Assembly: GCF_900099785.1 (NCBI RefSeq)
Contig: NZ_FNDS01000015.1
Span: 1-64,000, forward strand
Direction: 5' to 3'
DNA from: Pseudomonas panipatensis
GTDB lineage: Bacteria > Pseudomonadota > Gammaproteobacteria > Pseudomonadales > Pseudomonadaceae
Length of the DNA: 64,000 nt
Position numbers and translations under genes: made by a program. Below are positions 9,135 through 17,883 of the stretch, piece after piece (the stretch's first letter is position 1; every line of letters begins with the position of its first letter). The notes beneath the pieces were generated by a model. It was not told where the DNA came from. It worked only from the letters and a program-made list of their open reading frames with translations, and searched no databases.

Positions 9135-9740
9135 ATGACTTACGATGCCGCCCTTGCCAAGGCCCGCTGGGCCGAACTGGAACGTCAGAACGATCTCGAC
9201 TGGGATCTGGATGCCATTACCGACCGCAATGAGGCCATCGCTTTCCTGCAGCGTTTCGAGAATCGCCTGTGCATCTACTCCTCATACGTGGAGAAGCTCT
9301 ACAGCAACTACAGCTTCGTGATTCCCGAGAACCAGGAAGGCGGCATCACCATCCTGCCCAACGAACAGGCCTGGTTCGATACCTTCCATGACATCCCGGC
9401 CGACGCGGTGGAACCCACCGGCATCCACATTCTTCCGGGCGAGACCATGGGCCATCGCGGCCTGTACCTGAAGATTCCGGGCGAGCACCGCCTGGTCGCC
9501 TCGGCCGAGTTGCCTTTTCAGGATGGGCTGAAACTGCTGATCAACCGTTACCGCATGCGTGACGAGCCTTTCCTGCCTGTTCTGGTCAAGGGCGACCTGC
9601 GCGAATACGAGGCGCGCATGCCGTCGCTTCACCTGCATCGGCTGAACACCGCCAAGCTGCAGGCGCAGTCGCGGCTCAACCTGGATGCCATCAAGGGGGC
9701 CATCGCCGAACACCTGATCGGGCTGTTCCGTCACGGCTGA
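9135..9740 (+). CDS. conserved hypothetical protein
   Basis: 201 residues, soluble, no signal peptide or membrane segment. The family has no function I know; a homologue appears to lie in the same place beside mksF in P. aeruginosa. The N-terminal third is acidic and helical (WDLDAITDRNEAIAFLQRF), and the middle contains HILPGETMGHRGLYL. The start at 9135 is one of two in-frame ATGs (9126 and 9135), neither with a good ribosome site. It is divergent from mksF and not obviously part of an operon with the secreted proteins downstream. Confidence 0.75.
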   Translation: MTYDAALAKARWAELERQNDLDWDLDAITDRNEAIAFLQRFENRLCIYSSYVEKLYSNYSFVIPENQEGGITILPNEQAWFDTFHDIPADAVEPTGIHILPGETMGHRGLYLKIPGEHRLVASAELPFQDGLKLLINRYRMRDEPFLPVLVKGDLREYEARMPSLHLHRLNTAKLQAQSRLNLDAIKGAIAEHLIGLFRHG

Positions 9741-9987
9741 TGGTCGCGATCCTGCTCGCGCGGATGGCTCTGCAGCGGGTCCGCCGAGCGCATGAGCGCC
9801 AGCCTCGGCGGCGGCCTGTATGAAAAAGTAACAAGGGGCCTCGCTGCCGCCGTCCGGTCGGCCCGGCGCGGATTGCCCCCGCAGGCTTTTCTCTACTATG
9901 GGTCGGCCCGCCGCCTCTTCCGAATTCCTATAGTGGGCATCAGGCCGTATCGGCACTGAAGTCGAACGATAAGAAGAAGAGGTGAGC

Positions 9988-11076
9988 ATGGCGAACAGCT
10001 TCACGTCGGGGCAGCAGTGGAGCGCTGGCCTGCAGGCTCAGGGCTTGCGATGCGCGGCGCTGGTCTTGGGCGTGTGCCTGAGCCATGGGGTGCGGGCCGA
10101 TATGCTGGCGCTGGACGACGACCAGCTTGCCGAGGTGCAGGGTGCTGGCATCGGCTTTGTGGTCGACAACGCCATGGTCGACGGCAGCAAGGCCACCACC
10201 ACTATCACCGGGCTCACCGACCCTAGCGGCAAGAGCGTCTCCATCGCCGTCAGGAACCTCTATCTCGGGGCCACCGGAAGCAACAAGGGCGCCACCCTCG
10301 CGCCGGTGACCATCGGCCGCCTGGCCTATCCCTTCAAGCTGAATCTGTACAAGGGCTCGGTCCTGACCACCCAATTGAGCGATGGGCGCACCGTCAGCAC
10401 CCTGCCCAGCGATGCCGACGTGCTCGAACTGGCCTTCCCGCCGCTGATCAGCGGTAGCGCCGGCCAGCCTTGCATCAGCGGCTATGCCGGCGCTGGCAGT
10501 GGTTGTTCGAGCCGGGCCAGCGAAAAGCTCGACCTGGGGGCGCGCTTCGATTTCACGCTACCCTCCGGCACCACCACCCGCACCGACGTGCTCAACCTGA
10601 ACTTCCAGGAGCTGGCGATGGATGGCAGTTACCTGCGCTTCTGGGGCTCCAGTGCGCGCAGCCAACTGGTCGGCGAGCTGCGCCTGAATCTGTACGCCAA
10701 GACACTGGACATCATGTCCTGCGCTGCCGGAACCACCAACTGCAGCAGCGCCGCGGAGATGGCCGCGCGCAGCGTCTACCTGACCAACGCCTACGCCAGC
10801 GTCGCCCTGGGGTACGGCAAGTCGCAGCCGTTGCTGTTCTCGGTGGCTTCCGATGGCAACTTCAATCTGGAGCTGCCCGCGCTGACCAGCGCCAATGCCG
10901 CGGACTTCTATGCCAATGCGCCGCGCACCAGCCTGGTGATCGACAACCTCAACTTCGGCGGTACCCGACCCAGCTATGGCGTGGCGCCTGCCGATGGCAG
11001 CGGTGTCAATCTCGGCCGCAGCGAGCTGTCCGGGTTGAGCTTCAACTACCTCAAGGTGACATCGCACAGTCTCTGA
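9988..11076 (+). CDS. secreted protein with LxDxxLxxVxG motif, 1 of 3
   Basis: 362 residues from the ATG preceded by AGAGG six bases upstream. A signal peptide (about 1-37) is followed by the mature start DMLALDDDQLAEVQGAG. The rest is rich in Ser, Gly, Asn and Thr, with several Cys pairs (PCISGYAGAGSGC, SCAAGTTNC), and looks beta-rich. The post-signal motif L-x-D-x-x-L-x-x-V-x-G recurs in the next two genes. Such proteins occur in pseudomonads and Acinetobacter, some near pilus or surface genes; function is unknown to me. A surface or outer-membrane-associated role is inference. First gene of a three-gene cluster. Confidence 0.8.
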   Translation: MANSFTSGQQWSAGLQAQGLRCAALVLGVCLSHGVRADMLALDDDQLAEVQGAGIGFVVDNAMVDGSKATTTITGLTDPSGKSVSIAVRNLYLGATGSNKGATLAPVTIGRLAYPFKLNLYKGSVLTTQLSDGRTVSTLPSDADVLELAFPPLISGSAGQPCISGYAGAGSGCSSRASEKLDLGARFDFTLPSGTTTRTDVLNLNFQELAMDGSYLRFWGSSARSQLVGELRLNLYAKTLDIMSCAAGTTNCSSAAEMAARSVYLTNAYASVALGYGKSQPLLFSVASDGNFNLELPALTSANAADFYANAPRTSLVIDNLNFGGTRPSYGVAPADGSGVNLGRSELSGLSFNYLKVTSHSL

Positions 11077-11093
11077 TGGGGGAGGGCGGCACG

Positions 11094-11645
11094 ATGAGAC
11101 AACCAGACTCGACGTCCGGCGTGCGCAGGCGCTGCGCCCAGGGGCTGCTGGCGCTGTTCGCCAGCCTGCTGCCGCTTGCCGGGCTGCAGGCGGAGTTGCG
11201 CAACCTGGCGGACGACGATCTGGGCAGCGTGGTGGGGCAGAGCGGTTTGAGCCTGAGCATCTCCGCGACCCTGCAGCGCAACACCGCCAATACCCGCTGC
11301 CCGGGCGGTTGCGGCGCGCGCCTGGCGATCCAGCCGGCCGGCAGCGGCAATAACTTCCTGATACTGGACAACATCAGCGGAACGTTCAGTTTCGATGAGA
11401 CCACCCTGGACGTCGTCACCATCAGCAGCGGTTTCGGCGGCGACGGCGCAGCCTTCAACCGTCAGGTCCTGCGAATCGGGCTGAAGGACGTCAACTTCAA
11501 CAACGTCAGCCTGACCCTGGCCGGGGCCAACAAGGCATCCGGCAGCGCGACCGGGCTGAGCCAGACCGACTTGATCAGCGCCCGGGTCGACGGTGTTCTG
11601 CATGTGCAGGGCAACCTGAACCTGTTCCAGGTCCCGGCGCGATGA
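11094..11645 (+). CDS. secreted protein with LxDxxLxxVxGQ motif, 2 of 3
   Basis: 183 residues. The start at 11094 has GGGAGGG eight bases before it; the upstream in-frame ATG at 11076 is less likely. A signal peptide (about 1-33) ends at LQA, followed by ELRNLADDDLGSVVGQSG. The C-terminal half has beta-strand-like repeats such as NFLILDNISGTFSF and LKDVNFNNVSLTL. It begins 17 bases after the first family member, so they are probably co-transcribed. It is about half the length of its neighbours but has a normal end, not an obvious truncation. Confidence 0.75.
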   Translation: MRQPDSTSGVRRRCAQGLLALFASLLPLAGLQAELRNLADDDLGSVVGQSGLSLSISATLQRNTANTRCPGGCGARLAIQPAGSGNNFLILDNISGTFSFDETTLDVVTISSGFGGDGAAFNRQVLRIGLKDVNFNNVSLTLAGANKASGSATGLSQTDLISARVDGVLHVQGNLNLFQVPAR

Positions 11646-11689
11646 ATGGGATTTCCGTGAGCCACGAGAAGAACAAGAGAGGGGCGCTC

Positions 11690-12715
11690 ATGAACGCCAA
11701 ACGCTTGCCCTGGCTGATCTGCGCAAGCCTGGGGCTACTGCTCGGCCTTGCCGGGGCGGCCCGCGCCGAACTGCGTGCGCTGAGCGACAGTCAATTGTCG
11801 GACGTTACCGGCCAGGCCTTCATCAACCTGGCCACCGACGCCAATGCCGGGATCAACTACACAAGGCTCAACGTAGGCGCCACCGTGCAGACTCAGTTGA
11901 ACATGAACAAGCTGCAGCTCGGGCTCTACAACCGCAGCGGGGAGGCGGCCAACACCGCCGACATCGCCATCAACAACTTCGCCCTGGGCACGGTGAACAA
12001 CAAGACCGGGCAGATCAATCCCTTCACCATCGTCGATCCCTATGTCGAGTTCGCCTACAACGGCAACAGCCTGGTGGGCCTGCGCATCGGCTTCAACCAG
12101 GCCAAGGGGGTACTGTCCGGCGACATCCAGACGCTGACCGGCAACGTTCCGGTGCATATCAAAGGCTCGGCGGATGCGGTGTACAACAATGCCAGTGGCT
12201 TGCAGCAGACCGTTCTGTTTCTCGGTGGTATCTACCGCTCATCGACCCTGGAGGCGGACGCCAACCTGGTCGACGGTAGCGGTAACTCCGATCCGGTGCG
12301 CGGAACCATGGCCGGCATCAAGAACGGCGACGGCCTGACCTGCACCAGCGGCTGCGTGCCGTTGATCTCGGATGCGGCGCTGGCGATCGTTCGCTCCCAG
12401 GGCTGCGCCATCCTCGGCATCACCACCTGCTTCAATCTCCGGCAATTCCAGTCGCTGCCGGTGGGCGACCTGTCCCAGGCCGGCATGGCCGGGGCGGCCA
12501 AGGGCTTCTTCATCTCCCTGCAGAGCCAGGATGTGCAGTGGCGTGATTTGGATACCGGGGCGATGGTCACCGCACTGAAAGGCGCCTTCATGAACATGCC
12601 GAAGTATCGCGACGCCAGCGGCAACCTCGTCTCGCCGATCAATATCGACTTCAACCAGGCCTTTGGCGGCATTCCGCGCCAGGACACCTGCGTCGGCATG
12701 AACAAGGGCTGCTGA
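11690..12715 (+). CDS. secreted protein with LxDxxLxxVxGQ motif, 3 of 3
   Basis: 341 residues from the ATG at 11690, chosen because it opens directly into a signal peptide (MNAKRLPWL...AARA, about 1-26) and follows GAGAGGGG. An alternative ATG at 11642 overlaps the previous stop. The mature protein begins ELRALSDSQLSDVTGQAF, and the body is Asn/Gly/Ser-rich and beta-like. It has Cys pairs (CTSGC, CVGMNKGC at the extreme C-terminus). It completes a three-gene cluster of related secreted proteins that may act together at the cell surface. Function not known. Confidence 0.8.
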   Translation: MNAKRLPWLICASLGLLLGLAGAARAELRALSDSQLSDVTGQAFINLATDANAGINYTRLNVGATVQTQLNMNKLQLGLYNRSGEAANTADIAINNFALGTVNNKTGQINPFTIVDPYVEFAYNGNSLVGLRIGFNQAKGVLSGDIQTLTGNVPVHIKGSADAVYNNASGLQQTVLFLGGIYRSSTLEADANLVDGSGNSDPVRGTMAGIKNGDGLTCTSGCVPLISDAALAIVRSQGCAILGITTCFNLRQFQSLPVGDLSQAGMAGAAKGFFISLQSQDVQWRDLDTGAMVTALKGAFMNMPKYRDASGNLVSPINIDFNQAFGGIPRQDTCVGMNKGC

Positions 12716-12821
12716 GCGCTCCTCCCGCCGGCTGCCCTTTCCGTCGGGCGCGTTTCACGCGACAATCCCGCCTCGTCGCGATGCTCCGCGCGTCCGCAAG
12801 AGCCTTACAGGTACACGACCG

Positions 12822-13610
12822 TTGATCGAAGAAGCCCGCCGCCGCGCCTATCTCGGCGCCATGCAGGTCGCCTCCTGGCTACCACGCGTGGCCTTGCCCT
12901 TCGCCGCGCCTTCGCGTCCTGAACTGCTGCAAGCCCCCGAGCAGCCGGAGGCGGAAGTGCCTGCCAGCGCTGCACCCTCTGCCCCACCCCAGCAAGCGCA
13001 GCCAACGGCGTCGCGTCCAGCGATTCCCGTGATCGTGCCGCGTCCGGCTGCCCAGGCCAGAGCCACGGCGCCCGAGGCGGAAGCCGAGGCACAGGCGCCC
13101 GCTCCCCGCGCACCTGTCGAAGCGCCGCCGCGTTTCGCCCTGCAATTGCTGCGTGCCGGCGCTTGCGCCCTGCTGGTCGAGCTGCCGACCGGCGAGCCCT
13201 TGGCCAGCCGTGACCCGGCCTACCTGCTGCTGAAGGACCTGCTGCGCGCCGCCGGCCTGCCGGACAGCCCGCAACTCATCGGTGAGCCGGTGCGTTGGCC
13301 GCTGCTCGCGGGCGGAAGCCTGGACCAGGGCCCGCAGGCGGCACGCGAGTTCGTCCAGGGCTTCGTTGCTGCGCGCCTGGAAGAGAGCGGTCCGTGCACC
13401 TGCTTGTGGCTGGTCGGCCGGCCAGCCGTGCGTTTCGCCGGAGAGGGCGACGAAGAATCCCTTTACCGCGAACTACAGGTAGAGGAACTGGGCGTGGCCT
13501 GGGCCATCCCCGGCCTGGAGCGTCTGATCGAAGAACCCGCACGCAAAGCCGAGCTATGGCGCGCCATGCGCCGGGTTCGCCAGCGCTGGATGAGCCAGAA
13601 CCAAGCATGA
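12822..13610 (+). CDS. holD: DNA polymerase III psi subunit (cryptic HolD)
   Basis: 262 residues from a TTG start; ATG at 12861 is an alternative. Residues ~30-105 are a Pro/Ala/Glu-rich linker, and the conserved part (about 105-262) carries FALQLLRAGACALLVELPTG and a C-terminal basic helix. The next gene is rimI, overlapping by four bases, as holD-rimI in E. coli. From memory, the P. aeruginosa gene in this place was shown to encode the divergent psi subunit, which links chi and tau/gamma in the clamp-loader complex and helps it on SSB-coated DNA. Sequence similarity to enterobacterial HolD is low, so context carries much of the call. Confidence 0.72.
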   Translation: MIEEARRRAYLGAMQVASWLPRVALPFAAPSRPELLQAPEQPEAEVPASAAPSAPPQQAQPTASRPAIPVIVPRPAAQARATAPEAEAEAQAPAPRAPVEAPPRFALQLLRAGACALLVELPTGEPLASRDPAYLLLKDLLRAAGLPDSPQLIGEPVRWPLLAGGSLDQGPQAAREFVQGFVAARLEESGPCTCLWLVGRPAVRFAGEGDEESLYRELQVEELGVAWAIPGLERLIEEPARKAELWRAMRRVRQRWMSQNQA

Positions 13611-14059
13611 CCGATGCCGTTTCCTTCCGCCGTATGACCGAGGCGGATCTCGATGCCGTCCTGAAAATCGAATACGCCGCTTTCAGCCATCCCTGGACGC
13701 GCGGCATCTTTGCCGACGGCCTGAAGAGTTACGACTGCTGGCTGATGTTCGAAGGCAGCCAGCAGGTCGGCCATGGGGTGATCCAGATCATCCTCGATGA
13801 GGCCCATCTGCTGAACATCACGGTCAAGCCGGAAAGCCAGGGCCGCGGCCTGGGGCTGCGCCTGCTCGAACACCTGATGACGCGCGCCAACGAATTGGGC
13901 GCGCGCGAATGTTTCCTGGAGGTCCGCGCCTCCAATCAGCCGGCCTATCGGCTCTATGAGCGCTATGGCTTCAACGAGATCGGTCGCCGCCGCGGCTACT
14001 ACCCCGCGGTCGGTGGGCGAGAGGATGCGCTGGTCATGGCCTGTACCCTGCTGGACTGA
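13607..14059 (+). CDS. rimI: ribosomal protein S18 alanine N-acetyltransferase
   Basis: 150 residues, GNAT fold. The acetyl-CoA-binding motif QGRGLGLRLL lies near residues 83-92, and the NQPAYRLYERYGF segment is typical of RimI. RimI acetylates the N-terminus of ribosomal protein S18 and may have other targets. The ATG overlaps the holD stop (ATGA), giving translational coupling. Length equals that of the E. coli enzyme. Confidence 0.92.
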   Translation: MTDAVSFRRMTEADLDAVLKIEYAAFSHPWTRGIFADGLKSYDCWLMFEGSQQVGHGVIQIILDEAHLLNITVKPESQGRGLGLRLLEHLMTRANELGARECFLEVRASNQPAYRLYERYGFNEIGRRRGYYPAVGGREDALVMACTLLD

Positions 14060-14138
14060 CCCGGCGCCACGGCCATAGCCCGCTGTCGCGCATGGGCGTA
14101 GGCTGATCACTCAATAACAAGAACAATCAGGTCGCGAC

Positions 14139-14285
14139 ATGAAGCTTTCCGCTGCACAGGTAGCGGCATTCGGCTCGCCCGGCTGCCCTGTCCTCCGTTG
14201 TTCCTCCTGCGCCTGCTCGTTGGCTGGCCGTCATGCGTTCTCCCTGCCCGGCGCCGTTTCTCCTGGCGCTGTCCTCCACCGCTGA
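14139..14285 (+). CDS. possible 48-residue Cys-rich peptide
   Basis: An ATG at 14139 opens a 48-codon frame (MKLSAAQ...GAVLHR) with four cysteines at C16, C21, C24 and C26. It ends 12 bases before the peptidase ATG at 14298. No strong ribosome site precedes it and I recognise no family, so it could be a leader peptide or a chance frame. Confidence 0.22.
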   Translation: MKLSAAQVAAFGSPGCPVLRCSSCACSLAGRHAFSLPGAVSPGAVLHR

Positions 14286-14297
14286 GGAGGCCCGCTC

Positions 14298-15542
14298 ATG
14301 TGCGATACCTTGGTCCTGCGGGGAAACGGCGTCACCTGGTTCGCCAAGAACAGCGATCGCGAGCCCGTTGAGCCGCAGCGTCTGCTGCGCTTGCCGGCGG
14401 TCCGCGGCGACAGCGCGGCGCGCCTGCATACCACCTATCTGGACATCCCACAGACGGCCGATCGCCACGCCTTGATCCTCAGCCAGCCAAGCTGGATCTG
14501 GGGCGCTGAAATGGGCGTCAACGAGCATGGCGTGGCCATCGGTAACCAGGCGGTCTTCACCTGTCTCACCAGCCGTGAAGGCGAGGCGCTGCTGGGGATG
14601 GACCTGCTGCGCCTCGGACTCGAGCGTGGCGCCAGTGCGCGCGAAGCGCTGGAGGTCATCACCCAGTTACTCGAACGCCATGGTCAGGGTGGCCCGGCCG
14701 GGTTCCGCAACAAGCGCATGCGTTATGACAACAGCTTCCTCATTGCCGATGCTGGCGAAGCCTGGGTGCTGGAAACCGCCGGTCGCTTGTGGGCGGCCAA
14801 ACGCGTCGAGCGCTGGGCGATATCCAATGCCCTCAGCCTGGGTCATGAGTTCGATCTGTGCAGCGCCGACCTGCCGGGCCAGGCGCGCCGGCTGGGCTGC
14901 TGGAACGGCCGCGGAGACTTTCACTTCGCCCGGACCTTCGATGGTCGCCTGCTGCCGTGGATCGCCGGTGCGCACCAGCGCCGCCGGCTCAACCAGGAGT
15001 TCCTCGACAACTGTCCGAGCCAGCCTGACTGGCAGGCCATGGTGGTGGCGCTGCGCAACCATGGTCCGCGCGAACACAACTTCGCCCGGCACGACAACCG
15101 CCAGGTGTGCATGCACGCTGGCAGCTTCTGGCGGCCCTCGCAGACCACCGGCAGTCTGATCGCCCGTCTCGACAGCGGCGGCCCGCGCCTGGCCGCCACC
15201 GGCACCTCCGCGCCTTGCCTGTCGCTGTTCCAGCCGCTGGGATTCGATCCTGCGGCGGGCGCCTGCCTGCTCAGTGGGCCGGACGATCCCGTCGAGCAGT
15301 CGCTCTGGTGGCGCTTCGAGAGCGTACACAGGCGCGCCCTGGCCGACCCGGAATTCGCCGCCGCATTGCGTTCCGGTCATGGCTGGCTGGAGGGTGACCA
15401 ACTGGCCGCATTGGACCGGCGCAGCCCAGACTGGGCGCGTCTGGCCGCCGAGGCCGAGGCCTGGCATGCCGCCTGGCAGCAATTGGCCGGTCAACTCGAA
15501 CCGCGCCTGCCGCGCTGGTGGCGGCAGCATGCGGCGCCCTGA
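14298..15542 (+). CDS. C69-family (secernin-like) peptidase
   Basis: 414 residues starting MCDTLV, so Cys2 would become the N-terminal nucleophile typical of this Ntn-hydrolase family. WFAKNSDREPVEPQ (about 14-27) and GVNEHGVAIGNQAV (about 73-86) are family signatures. Members are secernins and bacterial dipeptidases; the actual substrate here is not known. GAGGAGG ending seven bases upstream is a strong ribosome site. No signal peptide is seen, so the enzyme should be cytoplasmic. The gene stands between rimI and carbonic anhydrase, and no operon is evident. Confidence 0.85.
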   Translation: MCDTLVLRGNGVTWFAKNSDREPVEPQRLLRLPAVRGDSAARLHTTYLDIPQTADRHALILSQPSWIWGAEMGVNEHGVAIGNQAVFTCLTSREGEALLGMDLLRLGLERGASAREALEVITQLLERHGQGGPAGFRNKRMRYDNSFLIADAGEAWVLETAGRLWAAKRVERWAISNALSLGHEFDLCSADLPGQARRLGCWNGRGDFHFARTFDGRLLPWIAGAHQRRRLNQEFLDNCPSQPDWQAMVVALRNHGPREHNFARHDNRQVCMHAGSFWRPSQTTGSLIARLDSGGPRLAATGTSAPCLSLFQPLGFDPAAGACLLSGPDDPVEQSLWWRFESVHRRALADPEFAAALRSGHGWLEGDQLAALDRRSPDWARLAAEAEAWHAAWQQLAGQLEPRLPRWWRQHAAP

Positions 15543-15613
15543 GCGCCAGGCAGCGCTTGTCAAAGCCGCTTAGCCTTACGTAAGGTGCGCCACCGAACGT
15601 GGAGGAGTGAAGC

Positions 15614-16258
15614 ATGAACGACCTGCAAGAGTTGTTCGACAACAACGCCCGCTGGGCCGAAGCGATCAACCGTGAAGACCCCGACTTCTTCGCCAAGCTG
15701 GCGCGTCAGCAGACCCCGGAATACCTGTGGATCGGCTGCTCCGATGCGCGCGTGCCGGCCAACGAGATCGTTGGCATGTTGCCCGGCGATCTCTTCGTCC
15801 ACCGCAATGTCGCCAACGTCGTCCTGCATACCGACCTCAACTGCCTGTCGGTCATCCAGTACGCGGTGGATGTGCTCAAGGTGAAACACATCCTGGTCAC
15901 CGGCCACTATGGCTGTGGCGGCGTGCGTGCGGCCATGCAGGATCGCCAGTTCGGCCTGATCGACGGTTGGCTGCGCAGCATCCGCGATCTCGCCTACGAA
16001 TACCGTGAGCATCTCGGTCAGTTCGACACCGAAGAGGAAAGGGTCGACCGCCTCTGCGAACTCAACGTCATCCAGCAAGTGGCCAACGTCAGCCATACCA
16101 ACATCGTGCAGAACGCCTGGCACCGTAACCAGCCGCTGTCGGTGCATGGCTGCATCTATGGCATCAAGGATGGCCGCTGGAAAAACCTCAACGTCACCGT
16201 CAGCGGGCTGGAACAGTTGCCGCCGCAGTACCGCATGCGTCCTCTCGGACAGAATTGA
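15614..16258 (+). CDS. can: beta-class carbonic anhydrase
   Basis: 214 residues. The zinc ligands are visible: C42 and D44 in CSDAR, H98 and C101 in GHYGCGG, with R46 partnering D44. The enzyme interconverts CO2 and bicarbonate in the cytoplasm, supplying bicarbonate for biosynthetic carboxylations at ambient CO2. GGAGGAG precedes the ATG. Length and residues match E. coli Can closely. Confidence 0.95.
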   Translation: MNDLQELFDNNARWAEAINREDPDFFAKLARQQTPEYLWIGCSDARVPANEIVGMLPGDLFVHRNVANVVLHTDLNCLSVIQYAVDVLKVKHILVTGHYGCGGVRAAMQDRQFGLIDGWLRSIRDLAYEYREHLGQFDTEEERVDRLCELNVIQQVANVSHTNIVQNAWHRNQPLSVHGCIYGIKDGRWKNLNVTVSGLEQLPPQYRMRPLGQN

Positions 16259-16333
16259 GGCCGGCCATCGGCTCGTGCTCCGGCCTGTGGGCATGGGCGG
16301 AACATGAAAGAACACCCCAAGGCGAGGCAGAGC

Positions 16334-17329
16334 ATGCGTGACCTCTGTGTGATTCCCGGCGACGGCATCGGTCGAGAAGTGGTTCCCGTGGCCGTGGCGG
16401 TGCTGGAGAAGCTCCTGCCCGGCCTGCGTCTGCATGAAGCGGATGCCGGCTGGGAATGCTTCCAGCGTTGCGGTGCTTCAGTGCCCGACGCCACCCTTGA
16501 GCTGCTGCGCGGGTGTGGAGCGGGGCTATTCGGTGCGGTGTCCTCGCCCAGCCACCCAGTGGAAGGCTACCGCAGCGCCATCCTGACGCTGCGGCAACGC
16601 CTGGGCCTGAACCTCAACCTCCGCCCAGTGCGCGCCTGGCCTGTGGTTTCACCACGCGCCGGGGTCGATCTGCTGATCCTGCGTGAGAACAGCGAAGGCC
16701 TCTACAGCGGCCGCGAGCACTGGGAAGCGGATGGCGTCGCCATTGCCGAACGGGTCATCAGTCGCGCCGCTTGCACCCGCCTGGCGCTCAGCGCGGCGGC
16801 GATCGCCCGGCAACGGCAGGCCCGGCGCATCACGCTGGTGCACAAGGCCAACGTCTTGCCGCTGACTTGCGGCCTGTTCCGCGATACCTGCCGCGACGTC
16901 CTCGCTACCGAAGGCTGGAGCGATGTGCTCGATGAGCGCCTGGTGGACGTGGCCGCCCTGCAACTGGTGGAACGGCCGGAAGCTTTCGACATGCTGGTGA
17001 CCAGCAACCTGTTCGGCGACATCCTCTCCGACCTCGCCAGTCATTGGGGCGGCGGTCTGGGCATGGCGCCTTCGCTCAATCTGGGCGAAGGCGTCGCCTT
17101 GGCCGAGCCGGTGCACGGCAGTGCCCCGGACATCGCCGGCCGCGGTCGGGCGAACCCGCTGGCGGCCATCCTCAGTGCGGCTCTGTTGCTACGCCACCAT
17201 TGGCGCAATGAGGACGCGGCCCAACGCATCGAGCGAGCGGTGGAGAGCTTTTTGCGTGAGGAAGGGCATCTCGACTTCGCTGCGGAGACTACTCGCCTGA
17301 TCGGCGAAGGCGTGTTGCAACGCCTCTAA
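16334..17329 (+). CDS. isocitrate/isopropylmalate dehydrogenase-family oxidoreductase
   Basis: 331 residues from ATG 16334 (MRDLCVIPGDGIG), preceded by AAGGCGAGG; ATG 16304 would add ten residues. The family glycine motif IPGDGIG opens the protein; the substrate loop is RENSEGLYSG, of the isocitrate/homoisocitrate/tartrate type rather than isopropylmalate (RELTGG); and the adenine-binding segment is HGSAPDIAGRGRANP, as in NAD-dependent members. It should oxidatively decarboxylate a 2-hydroxy-3-carboxy acid. Which one cannot be told from sequence, and neighbours do not suggest a pathway. Confidence 0.85.
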   Translation: MRDLCVIPGDGIGREVVPVAVAVLEKLLPGLRLHEADAGWECFQRCGASVPDATLELLRGCGAGLFGAVSSPSHPVEGYRSAILTLRQRLGLNLNLRPVRAWPVVSPRAGVDLLILRENSEGLYSGREHWEADGVAIAERVISRAACTRLALSAAAIARQRQARRITLVHKANVLPLTCGLFRDTCRDVLATEGWSDVLDERLVDVAALQLVERPEAFDMLVTSNLFGDILSDLASHWGGGLGMAPSLNLGEGVALAEPVHGSAPDIAGRGRANPLAAILSAALLLRHHWRNEDAAQRIERAVESFLREEGHLDFAAETTRLIGEGVLQRL

Positions 17330-17335
17330 AGCGGA

Positions 17336-17530
17336 TCAGCCCTGTTCGGGATGATGGGCAAGATAGCGAACCGTGACCATGCCAACGGCCAGCAGCGGCA
17401 TCGCCGTGAGCAGCAGTGCCGCTCCCGTTGCCAGATGCAGGGCCTCAACGAACAGCGCCCATTCTTTGGAGCAAAGCCCCAGGCCCAGGGATATCAGAAC
17501 GACAGAGAGATTGCGGACGAGGTACGGCAT
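17336..17530 (-). CDS. small membrane protein, 64 residues
   Basis: MPYLVRNLSVVLISLGLGLC and a second hydrophobic stretch (ATGAALLLTAMPLLAVGMVTV) suggest a two-helix inner-membrane protein. AGGA lies eight bases before the ATG. It runs opposite to both neighbours and ends six bases from the convergent dehydrogenase stop. The SlyA-like palindrome at 17655-17672 is 125 bases upstream. No family recognised. Confidence 0.5.
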   Translation of the reverse strand: MPYLVRNLSVVLISLGLGLCSKEWALFVEALHLATGAALLLTAMPLLAVGMVTVRYLAHHPEQG

Positions 17531-17883
17531 ACGGACGTCCTGAACTCGGTGGAAAAAAGGCCATTGCCCAAAGCGGGGGAGGGCCGGGCAATGGCACCAT
17601 TGGAGAGCAGGAAAACGGATAAACCTGCGGGCGTAACGTTAGCGTTTCGGGGTACTGTTAGCTAGCTAACAGAATAGGATGCTGAGTTGCCCGGAATGAA
17701 ACAATCCGGCGCTTGGCAGGCGCGACCGGACGCGCCGGGCTCGGTGCAACGTCGGTATCGCCGATACACAGCAATCGGCTGGCTCACTCAGGGGAGGGCG
17801 CCTTGGTGCACTGGACACCCTCCTTTCCGCCGACCATGGTTAATTCATTCCATTGCCCATCATGGGCAAACGAGGTGGCAGCC
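17531..17883. other. 353-base intergenic region
   Basis: No convincing gene in either strand. It separates the small membrane gene (minus) from the SRAP gene (plus) and should hold both promoters. Its one clear landmark is an 18-bp perfect palindrome at 17655-17672. A frame from 17687 runs into the SRAP gene but overlaps it out of frame and was rejected. Confidence 0.6.
17655..17672. promoter_or_regulatory. 18-bp perfect palindrome, SlyA/MarR-like operator candidate
   Basis: CTGTTAGCTAGCTAACAG is a perfect inverted repeat. Its core TTAGCTAGCTAA matches the published SlyA consensus TTAGCAAGCTAA at 11 of 12 positions. It lies between two divergent genes, 125 bases from one start and 212 from the other. 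No MarR gene is in the window. Confidence 0.45.
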
